Below are positions 1-14,110 of a stretch of DNA of 64,000 nucleotides, piece after piece. The stretch covers positions 310,001 to 374,000 of the forward strand of contig NC_089573.1 in the NCBI RefSeq assembly GCF_040115645.1, read 5' to 3'. A program made the translations under genes and the position numbers. Numbering within the stretch: position 1 is the first letter of the stretch; each line of letters begins with the position of its first letter. Source of the DNA: Euwallacea fornicatus (taxonomy: Eukaryota > Arthropoda > Insecta > Coleoptera > Curculionidae). The notes under the pieces are model-generated. The model saw only the letters and a program-made list of their open reading frames with translations. It ran no database searches and was not told the origin of the DNA.

Positions 1-3000
1 AAGAGCTCAAATTAATCATCTCGACTAACTCTAAATGTCTCCACAAAATAGATGGTAATATCTCTTTCCGTTCCTGAGATACGGGTTGACTTTGATTCTT
101 ACTTTCGCAATTTTGACAGTGCCTCTAAATGACGATTTTAGTTGAAACTGCACTTATTCAACTCTTGAAGTTCACAAGTCATATAGGATCTCAGGCAGTT
201 GTTGTGAGCTTAAAACAGCACCTGAAAAAGTAAATGTTTTGCTGAAAAGTTCCAAAATGTAGGAGGCATTCAGGGTAAATTGGGCAAAGAGATATTGATA
301 GTGCTATCACTCAATTACGGTATACCAAATCAAGGTAAGGAATTTTTGCTACTGATCGTTCAGCTCCTATAGATCCATATTTGAGTCAATAAGCTTTAAC
401 GGAATTTTGGATGTGATAAATCGAGATTTGGGACCACTGGGTTTAGATCCAGTCATATGGAAATGAAAGAATGAATGGTTCAAAAATTATTTATCTGCAG
501 GCCCGCCTTGGAATAGTTTTTGTGCGAAAAAAACTTTAATCAGTTTAATCTTCGAAGTAGGTTTACGTCTACCCTTGTCCTGCAGAGCAAGGAAAAACTT
601 TATTAAAAACTGCTTCCCAGTTGGCTGATACGCTTCACATGAAATTCGCCTCTGTTTAGTCCGATGGACTCCTGTGAATGATGGCTGTTCATCTCAAAAT
701 AAGAGCGATAAAGCGATATTGTGAGAAAAGAGATATGATTCTTTTAACACTTATGTACAGCTTCTGCGATGAACTTAAGGTCCTGTGGAGATATAAAATG
801 CATAAGTTATGGGGCTGTTTGGAATTGCCCTGCTAAAGATCAGTGAGCGACAAGCAAGCAAAGTTAAATAGCAGCTTTTGTGTGGGAGCTTTTCTAAACA
901 GTCGAGGGATGAATATTTTTGAAAGGGTTTTGTTTCGCTTTAAACAGCAAATCAGCTAAACTTTGTTCGCCTGCTGTTTGTTTAATCAGCGATGCATAAT
1001 TAGTACAATTAGGTTTTCAGGTTTTGCATCACAATCCTAGCTAAACGTATTTGTTGGAATTATTTGAAACAAAGATGCAAAGAACTTTCAGAAATGCTTA
1101 AAGGCGCTTTGCCAAATTATTTGCAGGAAATTAAATCTGACTGTTGCGAAATCTGCCGATTTGATATATCAATTTGTCACTAGCAGTCTCTTTTAAATTC
1201 ATGGTGGCAGTGAGAGTCTCCCGTTTATCAATTTCCTCCTTCGGCAATTTTTCAGATTTTTTGTTGAACGGGACTTCGAAAACTGATAAGCAATCCAGAT
1301 TGATTGAAAAATTATTTAAATGGCGTTTACTTTTTTGCCAGGAGTTTATCAACATTAAAAAGCCGTTTATTTTTTAAATACAAATAATACACAGAGCAAA
1401 TTCGCAGGGAGAGCATCCCCATTATGAATTTTTATTGAAGGCTTTTCGGGATTTATCGCTATCAGGTATCAGCAGCAAAAAAGCGAAAGCTCTTCAAACA
1501 TACAGAACATTGCGAAAGTTAATTTAACTTTATCCCGACATAATGCAATATTTTAGTTCTAACCTGGTTAAATGAAATTCCATCAACAACAACAATTTTG
1601 TTTACTTTTGCATAATATGCGGCATGGGCTTCAAGAGGTTGTAAATAAAAAGATAAAAGTTCCGTCACGCTCTCAGTAGGAACTCAATCTCAGTCAAAAT
1701 GGAGGATCTGTCACTTGATGAATTAGTCTTTGCAAGGCTGGTTATTAGTCTTCCGTCTTTTTTGCCGAAACAAGTAGACCCTTCGTCGAGAGGAAAAATT
1801 TCAAGATTAATAAAGAAGGGGGGCATTTAATACTTTTGCAGGTGTTGGTTTTTTAAGTGAACATTTCAAGGTTAATATGCAAAAAATAACTTTGCACTGT
1901 ACCCTTGAGTTGATTTAAGGTTTAAATCGACACAGTTTTTAAATAACTATAAAAGTATTGTTGCAGGTTATTCAGCAACGAGGGTAGCTTGCTAAAATTC
2001 TAATTACGTCAGTGTCCCATAGCAATGCTTCACTTAAATAATTATTCTCAATATGTTTGATGTGTGAGTAAAATTTTCTGAAATCTTCTAGTATTGCCTC
2101 TAAATCTTCTATGGAATCATGTCGAATGCAACTGAAGTATCATCGTGAAACTCGTTAAAAAGAAATAGTGAAAACAAGAAATTGAAAGCCACTTTGAGAC
2201 AGGTTGAAGCAAAATGAACCATTAGAAAAATAAGGTTTCAGTACCCATATTTTTAACATTCCTAGTAAATGTATCAAACAAACGAATTTGAACACTTGAA
2301 CCTTGATTTCCAGCAGCTAAGATGATTGGAATAGCACTGAACGTTTTTGAAAAAATTCGATTTTAAAGATACGAAAATGTTATGGGAAAATTCAACATAT
2401 CTAAGCTAATATGTTGTGAAGCCCCTCGATATCTGACAAATTAAATATCGGCAAGTCTTAGGACTTGAACATTTCAACAGAATTAGAAAATTTAATTGGT
2501 GAATTCAGGATTTTTTTCAGAGAGGTTACAAATGAAGAAAAAATGCAGGGAAATATTATTAAGAACAATATTTTTTGGCAAAGTTTCATTTAAGAGTTTT
2601 AATAGATTAAATAATTATTATATAATTAAATTTTCCTGGTGAGCCTCTCTTATATAGCATTTTAACAAATCTAAGGCGTTTTATTCATTTTTAAATGTTG
2701 TCATCATACCCGTAAAGATTCAGTATACTATTGAATGGGGAAAATTGCGTTAAAAGCCAAACATTTTTCAGGGCATATTTTTAAACCAGCAGTGGTTTTC
2801 CGTCCATTGATTTTCCTTCACCATCCCTCTAGTTGTCGCTTGTTTCATGGCTGCGCCGTTAGACTTCTAAGGTGGTTTACGATTTAAATACACCCTTCTG
2901 GTGGCATTCTTTGGTAAAATGTAAAAAAATGAAAATGCGGTATGAAGCCGTTCATGAATATTTAGTTTCAGTTTGCCTTTTATACTTAATTATAGCTGAG

Positions 3001-6000
3001 TTCCCTAGCGAGCAGCTAGAATCGTTCATTTCATGCATGCAACTCTGAAATCCGCAAGACCAAACTTGTCCTGGTTTTCTACGTCATACGTTATGAAATT
3101 CCTGAAGAGATGCTTTGCGGTATATACTAATATTTACTCTAAATATAGTGCCCTTATAAAGTATTCCACGTCACAGAGCGAAACGCTTTATTTTAATGGG
3201 AATATTTCGATAAATCCTTACAACCAACCGTACATTTGTCAATATTTGTGGAATGCCATTCAGGATTATGTTTCGGACCGCCTTCTTCTGTAAACGTTGT
3301 TATTTCATGTTCGAACTGCATTAGAAACCTTTCCCTATTATTTCTTGACTCTTTCCGCGTTCCGGAATAAATTCCTTTTATGGTATAACACTATCAGCTA
3401 CACAATAGACATCAATATTAGAACAGAGAAGGAGCTGCGTTTTATATTTAAATTCTTTTGACTTTTGCTATTGTCTTTGTTCCCCAAGGCCTTTTCCAAT
3501 TCTCACTATTTTTCTGGCAGCAGTTTCTTAACAAAAAGACACATTTTAAAGTGCCACTCTTGTCTTACTAACTACAAAATAAATACGTTTTAGTGTTTCT
3601 GTTATTTCCTTTTTCTTATGTTGAAAACTTTTGACTGCAGCTCTTCCGATTCCATTAGCTTACAAGATTGATCAGCTTTCGAGTAGTTTTTATTGATATT
3701 TAGCAGTTTGCTACAGCTCGAAGGCAGCTTAAATAGATGTAATTCTTATTTTATTGCCCGTTAGCAGTAAAACTTGTTATATCTGTAAATAGTTAAACAT
3801 TATTTATAAAGGTGGGCTCAAGCATTTTATAAATATTTAAGCAAACCTCTATCTAGCTAGGAAACTCACAAAAACCTGGGATCTTGCAAGTTGAGTTAGT
3901 CAAATAACTGAGTAGAATATGTGAAAACTTCCTACGTTTAGCTTGTTCGTAATGTTAGTTAGAGAAACTGGGCGGCTCTAGGGCCGTAAACCAGGGATGT
4001 TATTTGGAGCAATAAGAAAATAAGAGGAATTTTAGGAAATGTAATGGCGTAAAAGATTAGAACTAAAAAGCATGAAATTGCAAGTTAAACGAAGTAATAA
4101 CTTTCGTCACGATTTCTTGGTTCTACCGCAAAAAGTCGATTTCGTCTAAATATACTTCATTACCGCTTGGGCTTTGTCTGTCCCTTAACGAACGATCATT
4201 CTTATCGCAAATGAGATTATCAGCCTTATTACATCCATTAGTTTGCAGCATTAGGGATTCCCGTTTGAATGCAGTTTTTATTGTCGATATAACTTCACCC
4301 CTCTTTTTTTTTTAATCATATCCCCCTTTTTTCCTGATTTAGAGATGCCCATTATTTTTTGCATTCCAAGAGAATTAACTGGAAAAAGTAACCACTTCTT
4401 GCGGTAAAAGAGGCTGTTATTACAACTCTTTCGCCCGAATTAATTTTCCTGGTAGAAATTTATGAAGGAAATTTTCTTAAACCGTAAGTGTAGTTTTACG
4501 GTACATCATAAAGTTGTCAGTTACGCTTTGTGACCGAACTGCTTTGTAAGAAATTTACGCAGAACAGCAAAGGCTTACGTACCCTGTTATGACAGTTCAC
4601 TGGTTCGTGGTGATTAAAGTTTATGAAACCTCAGGCTGCCTAATGCCTCATATAATAACTTTCCGGATTTCTACAGGACGTCTACTCAAGTTATATACGA
4701 AGCTGCTGTGAATTGTTACACATAACAGCTTTGTGCTTTATTTACTTCAATATTTATGAACCAGGCTTATTGAAGCATCGTGCCTGTCAATAAATTCTTA
4801 TTAAAGGTTTCACGTGCTTAACCCTTTCGTATAAATTTTGCCTGCGAAGGGCAAACACTTGCGGTAAATTATAAACAATAGATTTTCATTCTTTAGTAAA
4901 ACGATAAAGGGAAAAATTGGGGAGATTTTGGTTTCTCATAACACAAATTTTTGAGTAATAGTCGATTATTTAGAGTGTTTTAGGACCGTGAATTTAACGA
5001 CACAATCGCACAAGATTTGTTTTATGGAGCAATAACCCCATTAAAAGTCGCTCTTTTTAAAAAATACTAAATAATTGAGATATGAGGGTAATTAGTTAAC
5101 AACGTCATTACTATAGCTCGTCCGCCGTTGTAATATCATTCCGGGAAACCGAAAAATAATGGAAAATTAAACGAATACAAGTTCAAATCATCCGAGATAC
5201 AGTAAACAACATATTTAATATCTAAGTTGCTGACCTTAATGATTGATTGAAAAGAAAATTAAATTTTAGTCTATACCGGAACTAAAACAACAACTCGAAC
5301 ACAAACATTAAACTAAAAGGTTGAGTCAGACTTGAAATTTACGGAAAGTAAAGTAACGGGAGAATCTCGGAAAAAGTAAATGAAGTATGACGTAGTGCAC
5401 ATTTCCATAGTCAATTATGCGCAATGATTTCTTCCTTTCAATTAAAGTTGTGGTATTTGATTATTTCTAGAGGCTCTTTCGTAAGTCTTGGATGGTTGGC
5501 GTTGGGATTGATGAAGATTATCTACTCTGTAGTTTGATTATCCGCTTACCAGCAGATTTCTCTATTTGTCCCAACATGCAACGCATTTCACGCTCACTGA
5601 TATGGGTGTTAACCTAGATATTGTCAGTGACCTTTTAATAGACAGGTACCTAGTTTTTCCAAGCAACAAAAATTACAATCTTTTGGATATTTTCAAAAAT
5701 ATTAGCATATAATATTTTACTAGGTATTGTAAACATCACCAATTTTTACTTTTATATAACAATCTGTTTTTATAAAGCGTGGTCGTCTTTTAAAAGGACT
5801 GCAGCAAAATAAAGTACTTGTCTAGACAAATAATGAAAGTTTTATTCAAGTGTACATCTTGAGCCAGTTACCAAAAAATTATCACAATATACGAAAAATA
5901 CATTATGCATATTATAAAAAATCAAAACGTTTTAACATTTTTTATAACAAGGTATTGTTTTGAAAGTAGGTTCTATTTTGAATTTTGATGTTTTTACAGT

Positions 6001-6729
6001 ATACAAGGGCTCAGACATCCATTCAAGGAGGGGACAATCCTACTGAACATGTGCTTTAGACTCATTAAGTTCATTTAGTTATATTGTTATTTTTTATTTT
6101 TAACTTTTCAAACTCGTTATGTGTTTGTTGAAATGATGTAATTTAAAAATAATTAAATAAAATATTTAAAAAATATTAGGGACAAGATTTGTTTTGTTCA
6201 CAACGTGATATTTAAGATAATCATTGGACATACATGGTGTTTTTAAAAAATACGTTCCCGATATATAAGAAAAATGGATACCACGTATTGTGAGGCAATA
6301 CGCTGGCATATTTTCTGAAGTAAATGCAAAATTAAAATTTTATAATAAGAAATTAAGATAATGGAATATTTAATTTAAAAAAATAAATACAATAACTATG
6401 GCGTGGGTAAAAAAATGTTGGAAAGGTCATTTGTTTAAATTTGTTTTAACCCAAATTATAGGAAAAGTGATCCTCATTGAAGTGAGCATCAGTGCAAAAT
6501 TTCATTAAAATATGTCAAGAAGCGTCGAAGTTATTAAAAATTTAATTTTAACAACTTCAACACTGTGTATACAGAATGTAAAGAACCAAAGCAAAAACTC
6601 GCATGAGAAAAATTTATTAATTTCCGCTCAAGGGATCTGCGGTTAACGGATTGGCCCACTAGTTCGCAACATCCTGTAGACACGATGTTTCTCAATGGTT
6701 GGTAAAAATTTTTAAATTGGTTAATCATT

Positions 6730-6732
<3 letters not shown>
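1..6732. other. AT-rich stretch without a recognisable gene
   Basis: I see only short open frames (under 90 codons) with no family resemblance and low-complexity AT-rich sequence. It could be intergenic, or a 5' intron of the gene whose coding exon is at 16.1 kb. No RNA gene or clear transposon coding relic was found. Confidence 0.5.

Positions 6733-6812
<80 letters not shown>
6733..6812. repeat. (TA)40 microsatellite
   Basis: An uninterrupted run of about 40 TA dinucleotides. The flanks are ordinary AT-rich sequence. The apparent Tyr-Ile repeat ORF through this run is an artefact of the dinucleotide. Confidence 0.97.
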
Positions 6813-6817
<5 letters not shown>

Positions 6818-8121
6818 TTCGCATTTCGTTTTCTACCACCCACTACGAAATACTCTGTATTCGAAATCACAATCTTCAACGCAGAGAATGTGCTATCTTA
6901 TGAAAATATAACAACGCGAATATACGATATTACATAAGCCTAATTTTAATAATGTATTTTCCATGAAATTTACCTTGAACTTGAAATTTGATCAATAGGG
7001 TTTTAGTGGTCACTTGCGAGCTCGTATTTACAAAAAATCGCGGCTAGACGAAATCACAACCTAAAAAAATGGCGCCATAAATAATTAGAAGCACATTTGA
7101 CAAGCTGCCATCTATGAGTCGGTAGCTAAACTTACTGTTGAAAGCGATATTTGAAAGAGACTTAAAAGAACTGTGGCAAAATATACTGATATACGTAAGT
7201 TTGTATTACGACACAGACTTCATATCAGCAGTGTTGCCATATCTTTGCAAAATTAATATGTAGAAGAAATTTGTCAGGTACTGGTGCTTACATATTGCTC
7301 CGTACACTGACTGTTTAAGAACTTGGGCGTTATACCAACAATAACAGTAACACCGATAATAAATAACCAGGAGCAATATTTAAGTTCTTCAAAGAACAAA
7401 TGTTTACCGCCCAAGTTGTCGAGGAAAGAACACGGTGGATTAAAACACCAAATTAAATTAAAATGTCAACAAATTAAGCGGCAACAGTGTAAAAAAAATA
7501 GGGTTATGTTTAGACATTCAAATATATCTCTATTCTTTTTTAGTATATTAAATTTATGTGATTTATCATTTGACGTAAATCAACTTTCAATAGTTACATT
7601 TAGTGATGTGTATTAAAATTCTGCGATTTGAACCATATATATTTTTTGTAGTCGCGACTTCATCTCGGTTAAGACTAAACATTCATATAAATTTCATATG
7701 TATTATATAGTACCTAAATACGCAGAGGAACAGCTGCGTGAAATCCACCAACTTCATAATTATTTAGATGAATTGGTATCCGGAATCTCTGTTAGGCATA
7801 ATCATTCTGTCCAAATGCCTTCTCCATATGAATTCCCAATTCGTAAGTCTTATTTGTTTCTTAAGATAGGCACTTTCAATAACAGCCTATTGTTAACTTA
7901 GTTCATGATTTAGACATTTTTCTAGATGCTGATCAGTGTATGATGAATTCCGGTATACCATACGTTATAGATTTTCATTTGGTGCTTTAGACACGAGAAC
8001 GTCTTAAAAAGATAATAGATCATTCCCTATCCTATTTCCCTTCTGAACTGAACCTACATTTATGGAAATGAGGTTCGCTAAGAATTTTGTTCTTTACTTT
8101 ACTGTTATCTTTATTTAAGAA
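6813..8121. other. No recognisable gene
   Basis: AT-rich sequence with short open frames of no recognisable family. The 7690-8121 part lies directly 3' of the Penelope-like relic on the minus strand and may be further decayed element sequence, but I could not find the expected catalytic Asp-Asp segment there in any minus frame. Confidence 0.4.
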
Positions 8122-8450
8122 TTATGTTACTTCATCAAAGATCTCTTTGAAGTGGTCGGCTAGTGCCAAGCTAAGTGGGTTTCCCATTGAAAAACTGCAT
8201 GTTTCTTCACGGAAACTATCCCACCATAGAAAATATGTCGTCGTTTTTAAAATACAGTGCAATGTCGGAATAACTCGGCTATGCCTTGAGGGGAATTCCC
8301 GTATTATGTGTTCCATTGCATTTCTTATCAGTACTGTCGGGAACAGCGGAACAACATGAAAACTAAAATGCTTCCGGTCAGTGAATGCAGCTTTTCTACG
8401 AAGTATGTTGAGTTTCTAGTAAAACTATGAGTCCTAGCCTCTTTCTGGTG
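8122..8450 (-). pseudogene. Penelope-like element reverse transcriptase relic
   Basis: A broken piece of a reverse transcriptase of the Penelope-like retroelement class. The minus-strand frame ending at 8122 reads through SMGNPLSLALADHFKEIF, which matches the G-x-aMGsPLSpvLA block of these enzymes. Upstream in the same frame is a stretch like the motif A region, FSFHVVPLFPTVLIRNAMEHI, where the family normally has SFDV-SLFT-VP. One frameshift further upstream (about 8365-8424) reads TRNSTYFVEKLHSLT, resembling the NS--FV--L segment that precedes motif A. The catalytic Asp of motif A is replaced by His, and the YVDD-type block is not visible downstream. The piece is therefore dead and truncated at both ends. 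Family recognition is from motif memory; the class call is fairly firm, the subfamily unknown. Confidence 0.72.
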
Positions 8451-11400
8451 GCAGCATTTTTATCATGATGAAATGGAATATTTAATAAATAAAATGGGAA
8501 TTCCTAGAAAAGAACTTAGTCATCTGGGAACAGTATTTGGTTAGAATAGTTATGGCGGACAAAAGGTTGCGAAAGCATTCATCCGAGTAATTGCGATGCT
8601 GATGGATGAAATGTGGAACCCGCTACTATGCGTTCATCCGGCCATATTGTTTCAGAAGGAAATTTTATATCATCTCAATATTTTCTTATATACCACTCGC
8701 ACAAACTTCTACAAAAACTTCATCACCTTGTGTAAGAGCATAATAAGCTTTAAATTTATAAACATGAAAATTGTTATTTTTTAAAATACGATGGGCCGTT
8801 GACTTAGTAACACGAATACTTATCTAAATATGCCTTCATGATGACATGATGTTTCTGAAATTTCTATAACAGATTTTTAAATGCCATATTGTGCATCTTC
8901 AGTGAACTTCTTTTGGCAAGCATTTACAGGTTGCTTAAACGAATTATATTCCTTTAAATTAGACGCCAGTCTTTTAAATATGAATTTTCCTGGTGCTTTC
9001 TTTCAGGAAACTAATATAAATACATATCTTCAGAATGTACAAAATTTTTGTGACATAATATGTTGTATGAAAACATATCAAATTTCTCTTCATTAAAGAA
9101 GTTAATTTGAACTATAATTAAGCGCACATCAAACAAATTTAAGGTTTTACGATTTTAAAACATTTGGACGTTTTCATGGCATTTATTTGTTTAATATGTA
9201 CCATTACCCTAAGTCAAAAATATAGTCGATTTATCAAAAAAATGTTTTAATAGTTATAATTCGTAAAGTTTCTGAGGAAAATACCAAATGTAATATATGG
9301 CTGAAAAGGGAACTTTATGACGATTTTAAAAATGTACATATTCAATATTGCACTTATATGAAAATCTAAAGTTTAACAATTTATCTTCAAAATTAAGGAT
9401 TTAACAAAAAAACTGATAACACTACCAAGAAGTTCTAAAAAAAGTTTCTTAATAATGTGAAACTTTTATTTTTCTAACGGTAATCATATGAGACTTATTT
9501 ACACAAAATGAAAACTGTCAAATTTGTTTTTTCCGGATATCTTCTTAATAATTCGGAATTTAGTCAGTGTAAAACTAGAGTATTAATTTGTTGTTTCAAA
9601 TTGCGCAACTTTCTCCTAATTTAAACCATTTTGTATCTATTTGCTTTTCCGAGATTCCCATGCTGTTCATTCTCATCTGGGACAGATTGTATATAGAGAT
9701 ATTCGGAGGAATATAACAATAGCTTTAACAAGAAGAAAGAAATCACCCTTAATTCGAATTAAAAGCATATGCTACGGCACACTTTAAATGTGCAGATGCT
9801 CCACCACCCACCACCAGGGGAATGGAAAATAAACTCACTGGATTCTTGGATTAATACTTCAGTCAATATTGAGAGACACGGTAGATCACTTTATGGAATA
9901 TCCATAGCAGTTACGGATGAAAACTCAAGAAGTAGTTCCTTTGAACTACGGCTTTTATCTTGGAAAAATGTTTCCAATTGCAGCCAAAAGTACCTTTAGA
10001 AAAAAATAACAACTAACGGTTATGGGAACATGTCAAGGATGTTTTGAAAACATGATATGAAGAACGTGCGAGATAATGTCAGAATAAATCATCGGGAATT
10101 CCTAACCAGAAGTGCCCTTAAAAAAACAGGCAATAACAGACTCTTACAGAGGGATATCTAAGACGCTGTAGGCAGATGAAATAAAGGACAATAGTTATTA
10201 GGGTCTGAAAACAGGAAATTAAAGACTAGTACCTCTTGAATTTCTTGTTAACATTAAGAAAGTAACGATATTTAATTTTCCCAAAATAAATAATGAATCG
10301 ACTAGCAAGACTTTGATTGTTAAATTTATCTATACCAAGACAGAATGTAAGATGGTATTGATTGCTTTCTTGGGCTTGGTTTTTCTCATCACTACGGGAA
10401 TATCTTTATGCATAATCGTTTCCTTGAAGAAATTTATGCGTCCCATCAAAACATGAATTATGCGACATTCTAATAGGAATATAATATTTAAGTCGTTAGT
10501 TGGCTTGGGATTTTAATTAGAGTAATTTAATTTAGAGCCAAATTATTAGAATACAGTGCTTCTGGTAATAACGGGCAGCAATTTGATCCTCAGAATTATT
10601 ATTAATTCCATTCTATTTTACATAACGACCTCAGTCGTTTAGTTCTCTGTGAGAGGAGATACTTCCGAATGGGTTGTTTACCGTTTCCTCAGAGTGTTGT
10701 TTATTAAACTTAAGAAACTAGGACCAAAAATCCTACATTCGACATCTTTACTTCATAAGGCGCAACTTTCCTTCGAAATCGCGATTAAATCCGGAGATAT
10801 TATATTAGAAAAGCAATTTTCTTTCCAGCCGGTATTTCTTTCACCTTGATGAATATTTGAATAATCGTGCTATGCACCTGTTAGCTTAATAGATCAAGAC
10901 CTTGCATATAAACTCTGTGATTTTACACATATGCGATTTTATTAAATTTTTTAAAGGATTTAACTAAAGTTTTCTCTTGTGAAACGCCTTAAAGTGTTTA
11001 AAAACTTTGCAGAAAAATGAAAAAGACTTGGTTGCAGTCATATCATAAAGTCATTAGGAATTCTGCAACAAATGTAAGCATAGTTGAAATTTTTATAATT
11101 ACTTATCCCAGTTAATAGGGCTTTCTTATTTAGCAAAAATTTAACTATCTAGTATATGCCATTTTATATATTTTGTTTCCCTTTAAACAATATGTATTTA
11201 TGGATAATGAATTATTGATACTTTACAAACAAATATTGTTGTCATTTTTATAAAGCAATAAATTTTCATATAATAAATGGTTGTTCATGTAACAGACGAA
11301 TAAAGGTTAACGGTTTGACCACTAACATATATTAGAGGGAGTATATTATAACTTGATGTAGTGTATGATAATTAATTAATATATATTGGAGCGATGGAGT

Positions 11401-13199
11401 ATAGGAATTTTACAATATTCACTTCAAAGGAAAATCTTATTTATATAGTAAAGATATGACACGTTATTGTATCAAACTGGGAACACGAAATTATAATTAG
11501 CTTTCCCCGAAACCATTTTGCCTAAGTCTAGGTGGGGTTATTCAGTTGCCTGATCTACAAAGCTAATATCTGAAAGTTTATGTCAGCACTATCAGAAGCA
11601 ATATTCCATCGTGAAAGAAAGGAGCTCCTCTGACTAATTTCAGCGGCATAATACGATTTTCGCCCCTTATTATCTACCTTAATGTACATAAGAGCTCTTG
11701 GCTTTTCATTTTGGGTCTATTGCTTCTCGGTTTGTGTGTTATCTTCGTTGGGTCTTGTGCGGTTTCTGTACATTTCCAAGCCATTTTCAGCCACCCGATA
11801 CGCTTCTCGCCACTTCCCAATAAGTAATATGTGTTTTATTAACTATCGTTATACATTATAGCGAATGAAAGGGGCAGCTATAATTTTATGAAGAGCAGTG
11901 CTGCTTTTAGTCTCAGCGAAAGTGGTTCTCTAATAGGTTTGAACCTAATTTAATCGAGTTTCGGGTTTCGCTTCCTTAATATTCTCCCCAAGCAAAATTA
12001 TACCCCGACAATGAATTAAAAGCAACTGTAGCCATTTTTTTCATATTCGTTCCCGATCTTCTAGACCGGAAATCTCAAATGCCCAAATCAAGAATTCTCC
12101 CTGCATCGAAAGGAAAAAGGTCTCTTTAATCGCCACGGTGACGTCACGACAAAGCCCCAAGAAGTGTTCTCAGTATTAGATTTATTTTCCACTAAATTGG
12201 ATTTTTTCCTTCGTGTCACAGGAGTCATAAAATCAAACAACGCTCTGTCTTATTGGCTGACCGCTGCGGTAGATTTCTGGATTCACCTTAGTATTTTTAT
12301 TGCCAGCCAGATTTATGTGTATCCTGGTTTATCTTGTATTAGACCACACGTGACTATCCGACGGCACTTCTCATTAAAGGGAAAGAATGTCGCTATTGCT
12401 TAAAAAAAAAAAATGAAAAGCAAGCAATAACAATTAGTTAAGCGGCTAGCTCATAAATGTCGCGGTATTTTTCAGCAAAAACCCCTATTTTTATAACAAA
12501 TCGATAGCACTTAATCGAGATCAAGCGCGCAAAAATCTTGTTAACTTTTTACCTTTCCGCATCATAACTTTTTCCTGGCTTTTTTTAGTAATTTGTTTCG
12601 AATTCCCGTACTTTTTTTCCGAGAAGTTTAATTATTCGTACTTTTCGTAACAGAAAAATAGAAGATTTATTCCCAAATGAGTTATAATCGGATAAGATTC
12701 TAATTTGACTTGTTTTCGTTATGTCCAATGAATGAATAATCAAGTAACAAAGCACTTTCTCTAGATAAATTTTTCTTGAATTCAATTACCGAACCGTTCT
12801 TATCATCTCAAACAATATCAGGAATAATATCATTCACTTGAGTAAACTCTGTAAAAAGTAGTCATTACACTTTAAATACTTTTTTTATTTTTTAAATTAA
12901 TTTAAATTTTGATGATTTGGAAATATCTTCCATTGAAGGTTCTTCGTACTGTATTTCTAAGACATTTTAGCATTCAACTCAGAGTTCATACACTATCAAG
13001 ACAGGTTGATTTACAATAGTTTTATTGTTTGAAATTACTAGTTTCCTTCAAATATCTGATATAACTACTTTGAAATTTTAAATCGATGTACGATCTTATC
13101 AATTGGTTTCGAAGTTACAAGAGGGAAAATGTGGATTTTAGACACGCCCTGTATATGAATCAAACTGAAGTTCTGCAAAATAGATATCTACTTTTTTAC
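8451..13199. other. No recognisable gene; contains one CRE-type site
   Basis: AT-rich sequence with short open frames lacking family similarity. The only element I would point to is the TGACGTCA palindrome at 12139. A non-coding first exon and promoter of the gene at 16.1 kb could lie in this stretch, but I see nothing that proves it. Confidence 0.4.
12139..12146. promoter_or_regulatory. Full palindromic CRE-type site
   Basis: TGACGTCA, the consensus binding site of CREB/ATF bZIP factors, lies in a locally less AT-rich patch about 4 kb upstream of the first coding exon. One 8-mer can occur by chance, so function is inference only. Confidence 0.3.
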
Positions 13200-14110
13200 T
13201 ATTAAAACTTTGACCGGTGATATCTTGAGGATTTGGGGGATAAATGGGAATAAAAACATTTCAAATAAATGTTCTGGATGAGCTTTATGAAAGTCTACTT
13301 AAATTGATAAATAGTATATTCTTGAGTTTCAGAGCATTTTATTACACGTTTTAGCGATATTGAAACTCTCTAAGAACTAAAGTACCTTAAAATCGGGGTA
13401 ATTTCATTTGGACATTATCGGTTCAGAAATTTGGAGGCAGTAAATTGATGTACCTTGTACATGCTATAAAGAACATGTCGCCGATGCCCTGAAGGTTGAA
13501 TGTACAATTCCTAGTTCACCTTGCGAGTTCAAAACCCCTAAAGATGAATTAAATTCTGGATATTGACAATAAATTAAGAAATACTTTTGTAGCGGGGGAA
13601 AAACCGTTAACAGATCGTATGTGTAAGTGACAAATATGAGAGAGTATAGTAGGATGATAATTTAGCATTTTCTGCTCACTATGACCTAAAAATATGTCCA
13701 AGTGAAATGATCCAAGATGATTGACATACTATACATTGTTAGAAAATCAGGAATTTTCAAAGCTGTTTAGGTTTTTTTGTAAATTCAAATTTAACCGTCG
13801 ATATTTTAAGAATTTTGATTCCAAATAGGGAAAAGACAATATTTGAATTAATGTTCTCTATGATCTCTTTAAGTATGTTCAAATCAGGAAGTCATATTTT
13901 GCTAGTTTCAGAGGTACAGAGTTACTTTCGTGCTTGTTGTCATAATTCTCAAAAAAAGTTAAAATAAAGATTCCTTTACATGCATTTCCATGGCCTCTGA
14001 TCCATAAATAAGATACATACCTAAGATGGGTATATGATCCTACTGAATCGATCTAAGTGAAAAACATTACTTTTACCATTGATATCTGACGAGTTTGAGT
14101 TCCACGTAGA
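13200..14110. repeat. Degenerate tandem array, unit about 280-300 bp
   Basis: A block resembling ACC-x-x-TGATATYTTGAG followed by a GATTTGRG-like tail recurs near 13208, 13515, 13793 and 14067, giving spacings of about 307, 278 and 275. Neighbouring segments also align between the copies near 13271 and 13850: atgttct, then further on a shared gtttcagag. The copies are strongly diverged, so this is an old satellite-like or repeat-derived block. Confidence 0.45.

Noticed and set aside
3033..3293. 86-codon plus-strand frame
   Set aside because: No domain, no splice or promoter context; length expected by chance in 64 kb.
6699..6911. Frame with a long Tyr-Ile repeat
   Set aside because: Produced by the (TA)40 microsatellite.
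7698..7901. Plus-strand frame (EEQLREIHQLHNYLDEL) next to the Penelope-like relic
   Set aside because: Opposite strand to the relic and no matching family motif; treated as chance.
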